DNA of 64,000 nucleotides from Micropterus salmoides (lineage: Eukaryota; Chordata; Actinopteri; Centrarchiformes; Centrarchidae), in contig NW_024041262.1 of NCBI RefSeq assembly GCF_014851395.1, positions 15,119,671 to 15,183,670 on the forward strand. The letters run 5' to 3'. A program made the position numbers and the translations under genes. Numbering within the stretch: the stretch's first letter is position 1; every line of letters begins with the position of its first letter. Shown here in pieces: positions 53,401-62,500 of the stretch. The notes beneath the pieces were generated by a model. The model saw only the letters and a program-made list of their open reading frames with translations. It searched no databases and was not told the origin of the DNA.

Positions 53401-54402
53401 CATCACATCCTTGAGGAAACAGCTTTATAAAATCAGACTTCCTCTGGCCTGTAGCTCTTGGCCTATCTTCTCTTCTGTGTGCACAACTGTATCTCTTCCT
53501 CCTTCCATCCAGACTGCCCCAAGGGTCCAGACATTTTGGTGGTGCTTCTGTCGGTGGCAGGAGCCATCTTGTTCCTTGGCCTGGCAGCTCTGCTTATCTG
53601 GAAACTGCTGGTCACCATCCACGACAGACGAGAGTTTGCCAAATTTGAGGAAGAACGTGCTCGTGCCAAGTGGGACACGGTCAGTGAATATTGCACGAGG
53701 CGGCATGTGCCTGTAAATGCTCCGATCTGCTGTGTTTGTCCGGTACTAAGATAGAAATCAAGTTACAATCAGCATTCATTTAGACTGAGGCAGTGGTGCT
53801 ACTAAATCCCCCTTCCTTGGACTCTTTTTTTAAACATGGCATGACACACACACGCTCAATCATTCCTGCATCTTCATACACACACACGCACACACAAAAG
53901 GCCACACGCAGTCTTTTGCTCTCGTTTTCTGAAGATGTTTTTTATTATTTTTGTGGCATGCTGTTACTCCCAGCAGAACAAAAGGCAGCCAACGGAAGGG
54001 CTGGGTTTAAATGAGCTAATGCTAATTAGCCTTTTACTGGTAATAGGCCTCTTTGTGGCCTCAAAAGCACACCCAAATCCCATAGCCCTGAAACCACAAA
54101 GAATCAGATGTAGTTTTAAGATGCTCACTGAGTAAACACACAAGGTTAGATTCTAGAAAAGGAGGGGTGTCATGTATAACCAATCATGTGGAGTTGCTAT
54201 TTTAATTTTTTACTTTAATTTTCAACAATTCCTTAAGGACCAATGGAAGTGCCTTTTTAGAGCATGGCTAATTTATTTTGTGTCTGTGGAACTTAACTTA
54301 CAGTATGTCTCTTTATGTGTACTTGACCAACAGGGACACAATCCTCTCTACAAAGGAGCCACATCTACCTTCACAAACATCACATACAGAGGAAAAGACT
54401 GA
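36819..54402 (+). CDS. itgb3: itgb3, integrin beta-3 (complete, 15 coding exons, 797 aa)
   Basis: Beta subunit of the platelet/thrombocyte fibrinogen receptor (with alpha-IIb) and vitronectin receptor (with alpha-V). Exons: 36819-36897, 37368-37453, 37965-38169, 38329-38581, 39730-39892, 40065-40226, 40403-40498, 41305-41394, 41932-42066, 43449-43893, 48464-48686, 48776-48876, 49938-50057, 53513-53679, 54334-54402. The join is 2394 bases, phases are continuous and all introns are GT/AG; human ITGB3 also has 15 exons and 788 aa. Domains: signal peptide (1 to about 26), PSI ([14 protein letters not shown]), hybrid, beta-I with MIDAS D148-L-S150-Y-S152, four Cys-rich EGF modules, beta-tail, one membrane span (about 726-748) and a tail with NPLY (778-781) and NITY (790-793). 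[14 protein letters not shown] and [10 protein letters not shown] are diagnostic for beta-3 over beta-1, -5 and -6. The itgb3a/itgb3b paralogue cannot be decided from here. Confidence 0.96.
36898..37367 (+). other. itgb3: itgb3 intron 1
   Basis: 470 bases, nothing recognised. Confidence 0.85.
37368..37453 (+). CDS. itgb3: itgb3 exon 2: PSI domain
   Basis: [20 protein letters not shown] and PSCAWCFQE, with the cysteine spacing of the integrin PSI domain. Donor GAG|GTGGGT, phase 0. Confidence 0.94.
37454..37964 (+). other. itgb3: itgb3 intron 2
   Basis: 511 bases, nothing recognised. Confidence 0.85.
37965..38169 (+). CDS. itgb3: itgb3 exon 3: PSI end and hybrid domain start
   Basis: [20 protein letters not shown], then [13 protein letters not shown] and [16 protein letters not shown], matching the DRPLSDK and VTQVSPQRIALRLRP region of human beta-3. 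Phase 0 in, 1 out. Confidence 0.93.
38329..38581 (+). CDS. itgb3: itgb3 exon 4: beta-I domain with MIDAS
   Basis: [20 protein letters not shown] contains the metal-site residues D148, S150 and S152. Followed by the conserved [17 protein letters not shown]. Ends AG|GTAAAA in phase 2, splitting Ser208. Confidence 0.96.
38582..39729 (+). other. itgb3: itgb3 intron 4
   Basis: 1.15 kb. AT-rich with a T run near 38967-38977; no exon or named repeat. Confidence 0.8.
39730..39892 (+). CDS. itgb3: itgb3 exon 5: specificity loop and beta-I core
   Basis: With exon 4 it forms [20 protein letters not shown], the disulphide-closed specificity-determining loop. Continues [20 protein letters not shown], identical in style to human beta-3. 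Phase 2 in, 0 out. Confidence 0.95.
40065..40226 (+). CDS. itgb3: itgb3 exon 6: beta-I domain
   Basis: [20 protein letters not shown], then [20 protein letters not shown]. 54 codons, phase 0 at both ends. Donor ATG|GTTAGT. Confidence 0.95.
40403..40498 (+). CDS. itgb3: itgb3 exon 7: beta-I domain
   Basis: [20 protein letters not shown] then [12 protein letters not shown], 32 codons, phase 0. Donor CAG|GTCAGG. Confidence 0.95.
40499..41304 (+). other. itgb3: itgb3 intron 7
   Basis: 806 bases. The exon 7 frame stays open for 83 more codons into this intron (to 40750), discussed under findings. Otherwise AT-rich with nothing recognised. Confidence 0.8.
41305..41394 (+). CDS. itgb3: itgb3 exon 8: beta-I domain
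   Basis: [20 protein letters not shown] then [10 protein letters not shown], 30 codons. Donor GCT|GTAAGT, with a CA repeat starting 14 bases after the exon. Confidence 0.95.
41395..41931 (+). other. itgb3: itgb3 intron 8
   Basis: 537 bases, with the CA microsatellite at its 5' end and nothing else recognised. Confidence 0.85.
41408..41453. repeat. (CA)n microsatellite next to the itgb3 exon 8 donor
   Basis: CA run of about 46 bases that begins 14 bases into intron 8. Confidence 0.97.
41932..42066 (+). CDS. itgb3: itgb3 exon 9: end of beta-I and return to hybrid domain
   Basis: [20 protein letters not shown] then [20 protein letters not shown], closely matching human beta-3. 45 codons, phase 0. 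Confidence 0.95.
42067..43448 (+). other. itgb3: itgb3 intron 9
   Basis: 1.4 kb; T/C-rich around 42660-43100, which produces a long hydrophobic-looking frame (42538-43002) with no family features. Short TG run near 43348-43370. Confidence 0.8.
43449..43893 (+). CDS. itgb3: itgb3 exon 10: hybrid end, EGF-1, EGF-2 and start of EGF-3
   Basis: The largest coding exon (445 bases). [20 protein letters not shown] is followed by Cys-rich modules ([40 protein letters not shown]). Ends CS plus one base, phase 1, as in human. Confidence 0.96.
43988..45012 (-). pseudogene. Decayed endogenous retrovirus pol fragment (RT end and RNase H)
   Basis: The minus-strand frames show the end of reverse transcriptase ([12 protein letters not shown], then a stop near 44947), the connection region ([13 protein letters not shown]) and an RNase H domain. 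Its catalytic pattern is still legible: FVDGSS, a Glu in [17 protein letters not shown] and GNAFAD. The copy is broken by at least two in-frame stops (near 44947 and 44461) and one frameshift near 44690. No gag, env, integrase or LTR is visible, so it is a truncated relic. The motif style suggests a class I (gamma- or epsilon-like) fish retrovirus. It lies antisense to itgb3. Confidence 0.85.
45007..45500. repeat. Dispersed teleost-type repeat
   Basis: Contains GGCTGGCTCTGTCCAAAGGT, ACCTCTAAAGCTGAATTAAC, a CTAAACTAAGCTAAGC tandem (45318-45360) and GGTATTGATCTTCTCATCTA, in the order I recall from an abundant percomorph repeat. A truncated partner is at 23867-23935. It directly abuts the retroviral fragment. 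Confidence 0.55.
48464..48686 (+). CDS. itgb3: itgb3 exon 11: EGF-3 and EGF-4
   Basis: [20 protein letters not shown] then [20 protein letters not shown] and [14 protein letters not shown]; cysteine pattern intact. Phase 1 in, 2 out at AA|GTCAGT. Confidence 0.96.
48776..48876 (+). CDS. itgb3: itgb3 exon 12: start of beta-tail domain
   Basis: [20 protein letters not shown] then [13 protein letters not shown]. Phase 2 in, 1 out. The intron before it is only 89 bases. Confidence 0.94.
48877..49937 (+). other. itgb3: itgb3 intron 12
   Basis: 1.06 kb. 49350-49520 contains CATACCAGACCAAGTAAGAC, similar to ATAACAGACCAAGTAAGGGT inside the element at 31498-32031, so a related repeat fragment may be present. 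Nothing else seen. Confidence 0.6.
49938..50057 (+). CDS. itgb3: itgb3 exon 13: beta-tail domain
   Basis: [20 protein letters not shown] then [14 protein letters not shown]. Phase 1 on both sides. Confidence 0.95.
50058..53512 (+). other. itgb3: itgb3 intron 13
   Basis: 3.5 kb without an exon. Contains the TIR element at 51797-52258. An A/G-rich patch at 51000-51200 gives an acidic pseudo-frame with no family features. Confidence 0.8.
51797..52258. mobile_element. Non-autonomous TIR element in itgb3 intron 13
   Basis: The left end GGGCTGTCCACACCAAGA is mirrored by TCTTTCTTGGTGTGGATGCA on the right, about 460 bases apart. An inner word ACTATAACGAAAACGATAA is typical of hAT-type fish MITEs with CCACACCAAGA ends. 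No coding capacity. Confidence 0.6.
53513..53679 (+). CDS. itgb3: itgb3 exon 14: transmembrane segment and membrane-proximal tail
   Basis: [20 protein letters not shown] and [15 protein letters not shown]: membrane span, then the HDRRE clasp that pairs with the alpha-subunit tail. Ends KWDT at ACG|GTCAGT, phase 0. Confidence 0.97.
53680..54333 (+). other. itgb3: itgb3 intron 14
   Basis: 654 bases. The exon 14 frame continues 24 codons into it before TAG at 53752. Otherwise nothing recognised. Confidence 0.85.
54334..54402 (+). CDS. itgb3: itgb3 exon 15: cytoplasmic tail with NPLY and NITY
   Basis: [20 protein letters not shown] then KD and TGA. The talin-binding NPLY and kindlin-binding NITY motifs are intact. 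Human ends RGT, here RGKD. Confidence 0.97.
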   Translation, partial: GHNPLYKGATSTFTNITYRGKD

Positions 54403-57400
54403 TGCTACTGAACAAGGACGAAGATGAAATAATGGACATTTTTACTGTCCTCTGCGGGAAGGCACCAAATCATGTGCAGGCCTCTACTGTCACAAGACAA
54501 TAATTAATAATTATTTGTATTTGTAAATATGTAGAAATCATTCTGTGGACACATTTTATCAGGGATTTGTCATAAACACCAACACTGATAAATAAGGTAT
54601 TGTTTTAATTTTGTGTGATGGACAAAGAACTTGTGTTATGCAGGTTTACCCAAATCAAAAAAAAAATGATTATTTGTAACGTCTCTTTTCAGTCACCAAT
54701 ATTCTGGATAACCCACAGACCTTACGGCAGACGTCAGAGAAAGAACAAAAGGGCAGATATTGTTACGCAAAACAAACTTCACTTCCTGATCACAATGTTG
54801 GATTTCCTATTCGTGGTACTTAGTGGGCAGATAAGCTGTCTTTAATTCAGTATGGAGCCAAGTGCTGAAGATATGATGTGGTTTGGAGTAAACTGTCAAA
54901 TTCCTGAAAACTGTTGCAGTTTCTTGTGTGGACTCCCATGTTGCATACAGTTTTTAAAACAGAACTTCATTCCATAATGGATAATTAAAGATATTCAAAT
55001 GATTTTGGGAGCATTATTAGTGTTTGATACAATTATTTTAAACAAAAGAAAACATTACATTATTCTAAATGACATGTGTTTTTAAAGGTGCAATAGTGAC
55101 TAATCATTTATGCTGTGTTTTTATTTTAAATGTTGAAAAATTATTTGATAATTTCAGGCTGAGCATCCTGAAACTCAACTTCACCAAGAAATATGTCAAA
55201 AGAGATAAGTTGTAGTTTCCTGCAATATGCATTGTTTTTACAGTCTGCAGTTACACTGTTACCTTTAATAAGTGTTTGTTACTCCATGTCAATATTTCAT
55301 GTAGGCTACATTTTGCTGCCTGTTAAACATTGGCCTAGTCAGGATGCACATCACTCAACATGGGGTTTAATGGCAACAAGGATTTTCGAATGAATGACCA
55401 AATATAATCATTCCAAATTACATTACAAGAATGTACTAGACAAGATAGATTATGAATACTTGTTTAAAATGATTACAGTTAGATTTGTAGCTAATAAATG
55501 ATTGTGCTGCTTCCTGATGAATTTCACTTAAGTGTGCAAGGCTTTTTGTCTGCAATGCTCTGCTTCCACCTCCTGGATTTTAACTGTATTGGTGGTTCTG
55601 CATAACCCCAAATTACATAAGACCAATTGGACGGAAGGTTGCATTTTAATGCAAATTTCAATCTATAACAGATGCAAAATTGCAATGCAAATCACAAAAG
55701 AGGGCAAAATTCAATATACTAAAAAGTTATTTAGTGATTTTGAAGTGGTATTGGTACTAAAATGTGGGAAAGAAGCTTGGCATTTAAATGTTATCCTGTG
55801 GGCAGAGGAACATATATATTAAAGCGTTTAGTGCAAGATGTATCATATATTCCTTTCCTTCCTACTAATAAATAGTAATGTCAAAATGAGTTTATGTGAT
55901 TAGTTGACACTGGATGGACAATGTTATCTCACAAATACTTCATATATTAAAAATTTTGCTAGCAAATTATCCTAAATCCAGATATAGGAAAGGACATTTC
56001 AGATCCATGCATTTGATGTAGCATCATTAAAAAGTTGTACTGAACAGTGACACAAATACAATCCTTGATGCATTATATGACCATCCTGCATCAAGGCTTC
56101 ATATACACGGGTGACTTGACACTTGCCACACCGAAGTTTACATGGGATTCTTTTGTTTCTGCAGGTCAGGTGAACTGGAGAGTCTATATAGCCTGCAGGT
56201 GTGAATCTGTTTTTGATTTAAAATATATTTTGTTACTGAGAGTAAATTGTATTGACAGTAAAATGAATTCAATTCATAGGCTACTGCTGTAACTACAGCA
56301 TGCAGTGAGGCAACCCTTCACCAAGGATGACCCTTGCTATCTCCAAGTCTATTAGGGAGAAAAGCAAAAGAAAAGGAACAAACAAACTCCAAAAATGTTT
56401 AACACAACAACAAAGTTGGTTTAAAATAATAAACATTTATGAATTTATATAATTATTTGAATTGTATAAAACCTTCAGGAGTGGGTTTATGTTGGCCACA
56501 GGTGCAGTTTAAACTGCTGCTTCTGAGGACAGCAATGGGGTATTAAGAGAACATGTGATTTTGTTTCAGACAACAGAAGAATAAATCCGTCATAAACTTG
56601 AATCGCAGCTAAGCTAATGAAAGAGCAACAGACCCCAATGGTTGACGCACACAGGTGTTCTCACTTTTAGCCTCTTCTTGGGACTGTGTAGATGTTTACC
56701 GGCTGTGAATTCCTGACTCTCCTGGCTGACTGATCCGGCACCTTTCTAATACCCATGTTTTGTTAATTCTGTTAAAATGGGACAATTTCCATCTATACAA
56801 TCATTTTCTGATTATGGAGACTTCAGCAAACTGCATCCACAGCTCCACCCAAATTTAACAGGCGAAGGCAATCAGCCTATCACTTCGTCAGTGCTGAACA
56901 TGGTAATTCAACAGGTTCCAGTGGTGCAAACAGCCAGTGGGTGGCACTTATAATGTATCACAGTGAGACTGTGAGCTTGAGCCTCATGGAGAGGAGCAGA
57001 GATTTTCCATGGGGTTGAGTAAAAATAATTAACTGAACAATGCATATATAAATGAACATTTGAAGTAAATGTAAGTCAACATTCATTATGTGATGAGCAT
57101 TAACTAATCACACATGGTGACTTCATTTCTTAATAGAGAGCTAAAAGAATTCATGGTACCCACTGCATAAATCCATGCATTAAATCATGAAGAATAAGAA
57201 GAAAAAGAAGACATACTTACTTAATTTTTCACACTGTTGTAATTATGCATTAAGCATACTTTAAATAACAACTCTTTAAAATATTGCACAAATACCCAGG
57301 ATCATTATGAATGCAATAATACCTGGGACTTCTTGTGGCCCCTTTATGTCTGGGGCCCGGATAGTTACCAACCTTGCCTACAGTATGCTGTCTGCTTTTG

Positions 57401-57800
57401 GGTGGTTCTGACCTGAAGAGCTTACATTATCTGTTAAACAAGCGCTTAGGAAGCATCACATAAAGCGCTCCCTGGAGCCCCGTGCGGCCCTGCTGCAGGG
57501 GGCAATGATCTTTTATTAACAGTGAAAGAATGGAGGCTGAACTTCTCCCGGTGTAAACGCTACATCGCTCGATAATGACAGTAGAAAGACCGAGTGAAGC
57601 AGAAATGTAACAACACTTGTAAAGAAGCTCCAGAGCATTGACAGCTCCAGGTTTGCCCGTGCAGGGGCTTCAAGACGGACGAGGAAACCCCGAGGATCAG
57701 GGCCTCCTGTCCGGATGACACCAGCAGGAGCCAGCCTCACCGCTCTCCTTAGCTAGCATTAGCTAAGCTACCAAATGTCTTCCCTGTATTTGAAATAATT
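54403..57800 (+). other. itgb3 3' UTR and itgb3/tlk2 intergenic region
   Basis: No further coding exon. itgb3 3' UTR probably ends near a signal at 54984 or 55493. The words at 57340-57375 (GGGGCCCGGATAGTTACCAA) resemble the repeat at 28155-28190. The sequence becomes GC-richer from about 57470 towards tlk2 exon 1. Confidence 0.65.
54984..54989 (+). terminator. itgb3: Candidate itgb3 polyadenylation signal ATTAAA
   Basis: ATTAAA about 580 bases after the stop codon. AATAAA at 55493-55498 is a second candidate. Position is the only evidence. Confidence 0.35.
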
Positions 57801-57942
57801 GCAAATGGAGAACTTAATTCGAACAACTTTATTTGAGGTGCGTGGGACTGGGAGTTGTTAAGGAGTTTGCTGTCGCCGGATGGACGGACAACATACTTTC
57901 TAGGACTGTGAGTGGCTGTGAAAACTGCGAAAGGTTCTCCAG
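57780..57942 (+). other. tlk2: tlk2 untranslated exon 1 (start approximate)
   Basis: GC-richer sequence ending in a good donor, CTCCAG|GTGAGA at 57942/57943, placed as expected before the first coding exon at 59503. The 5' boundary is a guess and the transcript start cannot be seen. Confidence 0.45.
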
Positions 57943-59502
57943 GTGAGACTTATGTTGCAGCTAATGTTAACGTTAGCTTGCTAATACAGATAACTTAACG
58001 CTAGCTAGGCAAGGTAACCTACCATGTTGCCTTAGCTGTTATTTAGTCATCATAACGTACTAGCTAAAATTGATCACATTTATTACATTACTATAAATTG
58101 GTACTTGCCAGTGCACGCCTTTCTTTTCTAAAATGTTTGCAAGAGTTTGCATTTTGCAAGTAACGTTAAGTTAATAGCTTTTCCCAAATGCTAACTAGCT
58201 CATTAGCGTTAGCCGAGTTTGGCTTCAACGTTGGTCAACATCTTCTTGTCAGTCAATAACAACACCGTTGTTCCACCAACTGCCATGAAGTCAGTTTAGT
58301 TGAAACAGTTATTTAACTTAAATGAAGTTGAGCCTATCGTTTGTCATGAAAGCTGAGATGAAGCTACATAATCTTTCTTGCTAGGTAACGTTTGCTGGAT
58401 GGTTTTGATATGCTTGTTGGGTAAAATTAACTCGCTAACGTTGGGTGTCTGGACAAAACTGTAATGTTTACTATTTGTTTGTGAAACGTTATTTAGTTTG
58501 GTTTTGAGTTACTGTCATCACTATGAAACATCGATCATGTGCTCTTCTATCGCTAGTTGATGGATACCTTGTCAGGTAGGAGTTTCTAATGGCAAAGGGA
58601 AGTCGCGCCCTGCCATTTCATATGGTTATAACCATTTAAAAGAAGGGGAGAACCTCAAAGATATATTTTTGGTCTCTCTGCCTTATTGTCTTTCAGATAT
58701 AGCTGCTAAATTTGTATTTGGTGCAACTGGTGAAATGATGAACTTCACAGGAAATAATAGACATTAATGACCAACAGTATATATGTACCACAGTCTGTCA
58801 GCTTCAGCAGCTTTGTACTGCTAGTCCAGTTGTTTAAGTTAACCATAAAACTACTACTATAAAGTTTCTAAATTCTGCTAGGTGTCCGTCTTGCCTGTCA
58901 ACTCTTGTTACTTCAAGAGGCAATGTAGGAGAATATTTCTGTGAAAGATTGTTTTTCTTTCTTTCACATAATGAAATTGTGATTAGTCATTGAAATTGGT
59001 TCCTCAGGAAAAGACAATAAGCTCAGAAATACAGCTACCAAAGAAAGTTTGCTTCATGTCAGTTTGAGCACTGGTTCACTTTGGACAGTGGCCTGTCAAA
59101 TGTACTGATCCAACATAGGCCCAGGCTCCCAAGCAGGGTGCACAATTTATTTTTTTGTCCACCAGCCAGGTGGCTAGTGAATGTTCATAACATGCCAGCC
59201 ATTCAGTAGAATACCACTGTTTTTTTCTGGCTGGTGTGTGAAGCAAATCTACCAGCCACTTGCATATTATACCAGTATTTGGCTAGTGGCTGGTGCAGCT
59301 GTGTTGAAAGGTATTAGATTGTGCTGATCAGACCTCAGAATTGACTAGATTGTTACCTGCCCCAATAAGAAATAATATTTTACATGCATTGTTAGTGGGT
59401 GCCAATGTGCCACTCCCTGCTTATTCGTGTGTGGCAATAACCCAACCCAGCTAGTCCACATAAGTAAAATAAATATTTTATTGTTTGTGTCTCTCTTTCT
59501 AG
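57943..59502 (+). other. tlk2: tlk2 intron 1
   Basis: 1.56 kb. Its first 500 bases are rich in GCTAAC/GTTAGC words. 59155-59300 has CCACCAGCCAGGTGGCTAGT and GGCTAGTGGCTGGTG in opposite senses, perhaps a repeat fragment. Confidence 0.6.
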
Positions 59503-59597
59503 GCATGATGGAAGGACTTCATAGCCAGGCTATAAGCCTTGACCCCCGCAGGCAGGAACTGCTTGAGGCTCGCTTCACTGGAGGTGGTGTGACCAAG
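59503..59597 (+). CDS. tlk2: tlk2 exon 2: first coding exon
   Basis: Acceptor TTTCTAG; two untranslated bases precede ATG at 59505. 31 codons, ending GVTK at AAG|GTTGGC, a weak donor. Phase 0. Confidence 0.93.
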
Positions 59598-62500
59598 GTT
59601 GGCAGATCTTAATAGCATAATAGTTGTTTTGTTGCTCACAATGTTCAGCTTTTCTGCATACAGATTGCTCATGAAGGTGTTGCATGTTAGATACAATGTA
59701 ATGAAAGTTCATTTGAATTTATCTTGTTGTTGAGACATTTTGTTTGGAAAACAAAATGGCTACTTTTTTTAGACCTGCTGAAATAAATGTGGAGATACAA
59801 TAGAGTAGCTCCCAGTTTTCCTGCAGGCAAAACATCCCACAACCCGAGCAATCGGTCAGCTCTCTTATGTCAGCCCTTCGGTGTAGAAAAGCAGGGAAGT
59901 CTCCTCTATTTTCAGTATTGACTGATGCTCTGTGTTCAGGAGTTTGCCCCAGTGGAATGATCTTGTCTCCCTGAACTAAAGCTAAAACAAGCCAAGCTCT
60001 GTCTTGGCTGACATGGGAGCTGGCCAGCAGCTCTTTGTGTTAGAGGAGACTAGTGACACTGAAATAGCACTGCAGCTGAAGCTCACAGCATAGCCCGCGT
60101 GCTATACTGCAACCCTGCTGATGAACTGGGTATTACTGTTTGTAGGTGCGCATTTTAGAAAATGGCAACCCCTTAGAAAGCAATCGCTATCATTCATGCT
60201 CCGGCCTATAGTGTGCTCTGAAATAAATTGTCAGGCCTGCTCACTGTGGTATTAGAGTGTGAATGATTTAAGTCATTACAGTGAATATGTGCAGTGTACA
60301 TGGTAAAATATTCTTGGTTGTTTGTGTGACCTTGAGCAGCAGAAAACCAGCAGGCCTTAAAAGCATTAGCCTTCTGCTCCAATTAGCCTGCTTTTTCTTC
60401 TCATCAGGCTGTATGGCTGGCCATGTATGGTATGCATGACACCAACAACTGATACTAATTATTACCACAATTAATTTTAAAGCTCTAACTTTTAGATGCA
60501 TGTTAAATTATTATTATGAAATCATTACAAAAATATGATGCAAGGAGTGGAAAGAAAATAATGTCACGCATCAGTGTGAAAGGTTTTCAGATTTGAAGTA
60601 ACTTGTATTACAATTATACACAAAGGTTGGTTATATATTGAATTTCAATGCCAATTAGTATAAGAAAGATAGATGTGTAAATCTGCATTGTGATTCAATT
60701 ACATTTTATTTATATAATGCCAATTCATCTTAAAAGTTATCTCATTGCACCTTTCATATAGAGCAGGTCTAGACCGTACTTTTTGTAATATTATTTACGA
60801 CCCAACAATTCCCACCGTGAGCAAGCACTTGGTGACAGAGGTAAGGAAAAACTCATTTTGATGTGAGTTTACTTGCATGAAAATGTCAGACCACAAGAGA
60901 GGCCACCATCCTTCATTGGTGTATATGTGTACACCTTCCCCATTTTAGTAAAGAACAGAATAAGTCATTTTTACTAGATATTGCCATGTAAATAATTTCC
61001 ACTTCTAAATCACAATAGTCTACTTATAAGAGTAGCACATGACTAGTCAGTCAAGTCTAATGTGTGTGTTCTGTTTTCCAGAGTTCAGCCAACAGCGAAT
61101 CATCCAACCAGTCACTGTGCAGTGCCGGATCACTCAGTGACAAGGAACTGGAGGTTGGTTGGGGGAGAGAGTCAATCAAAATTGCCTGGCTTTTAATTTG
61201 ATTGTTAGTGATTTGGACAAGTGGCCAAGTATTTTCTATACAGTGGTGCAGGCTAAGGATACAGTGCAAGAGACACCATAAACACCAGAGGGCAATTCAG
61301 GTTATGTGAAAGGCATGTCTTGGGATTTGTGGAGAAAAATGGTGCAGCTGGAGGAACCCCACACAAACACATGGCAAACCGCTCACAGAAAGAACCAAGG
61401 AAAAGGGCAAAGCAATGAGCCAGCATGGCGAATTTCTAAATTTAGCTTTGCATAATTCAGAATAATACATAATAAAGTTTACAAAATACTGAACACAGAA
61501 AAAATGCTGCTGTTAATCTAATTACTTTATATTATTGTTATATTTTAGCAGAGAGTGCAGTTATTCCCATATAATTTAAAGGCTTAATTTAGTCAATTAA
61601 GTTTATTTACCATTATGTTAATGTGGTTAATGGAATAAACTTAATGGAGTAAAATCTAAGCTGTGCTGCTCTTCTGCTTATGTCAGACACCAGAGAAGAA
61701 GACCAATGACCAGAGAAGCAGGAAGAGAAAAGGAGACATTTATGACAGCAACAGCCAGGGTAAGTCCTTCCTCCTTAATGACAGAGCTCCTTTGTTGGCA
61801 CTTTCCAATAGAAACCACTCCTTTTATTCAGAAATGTTCAGTTGCCCTGGGTTTCTCTCTCATCACTGCTTTGCTCTTGGCTCTAAATATTCTTGGCAGT
61901 GAATTTGGAAAAACTTAGTTGTAAAAATAAAATCTGGGATTCAAATCATATTATATGGCATTTCTTGGTTAGCCATTCTTATGCTTTAATGTAATTTAAA
62001 TGTATATGCTTAAAAACATACAGATGCATCTAAAAAAAATTAGAACGTCGTGGAAAGGTTAATTTTCTTCCATAATTGAATGAAACTTTCATATATTTTA
62101 TATTCATTACAGATGAAGTTAAATATTTCAAGCTTGTTTTAATCTTGATGATGACAGCTTACAGCTCATGTAAATTAAAACTCCAGTGTCTCAAAGGCTA
62201 CGTTCAAACTGCAGGCCTTAATGCTCAATACTGATTTTTTTTTCCCAGATCCGATTTTTTTTGTTTGACAGTTCACATTATTGTTTAAATGTGGCCCATA
62301 TCAGACTCCAGTGTGTACTGTCCGCGGCCTGAAAGTGACCCGCATGGGTCAAGAATAACATGACGTCACACACTGCACGCTGGTGTAGGCTACAGAAGTA
62401 AACAAGGAGCAACAGAGGACAGCTCTGGTTATCTCACAGGAGACTCCTGTTTTCATTGTCCTCTCACGGGTCACATTTCTCCCGAATTAAGTCTACAGCA

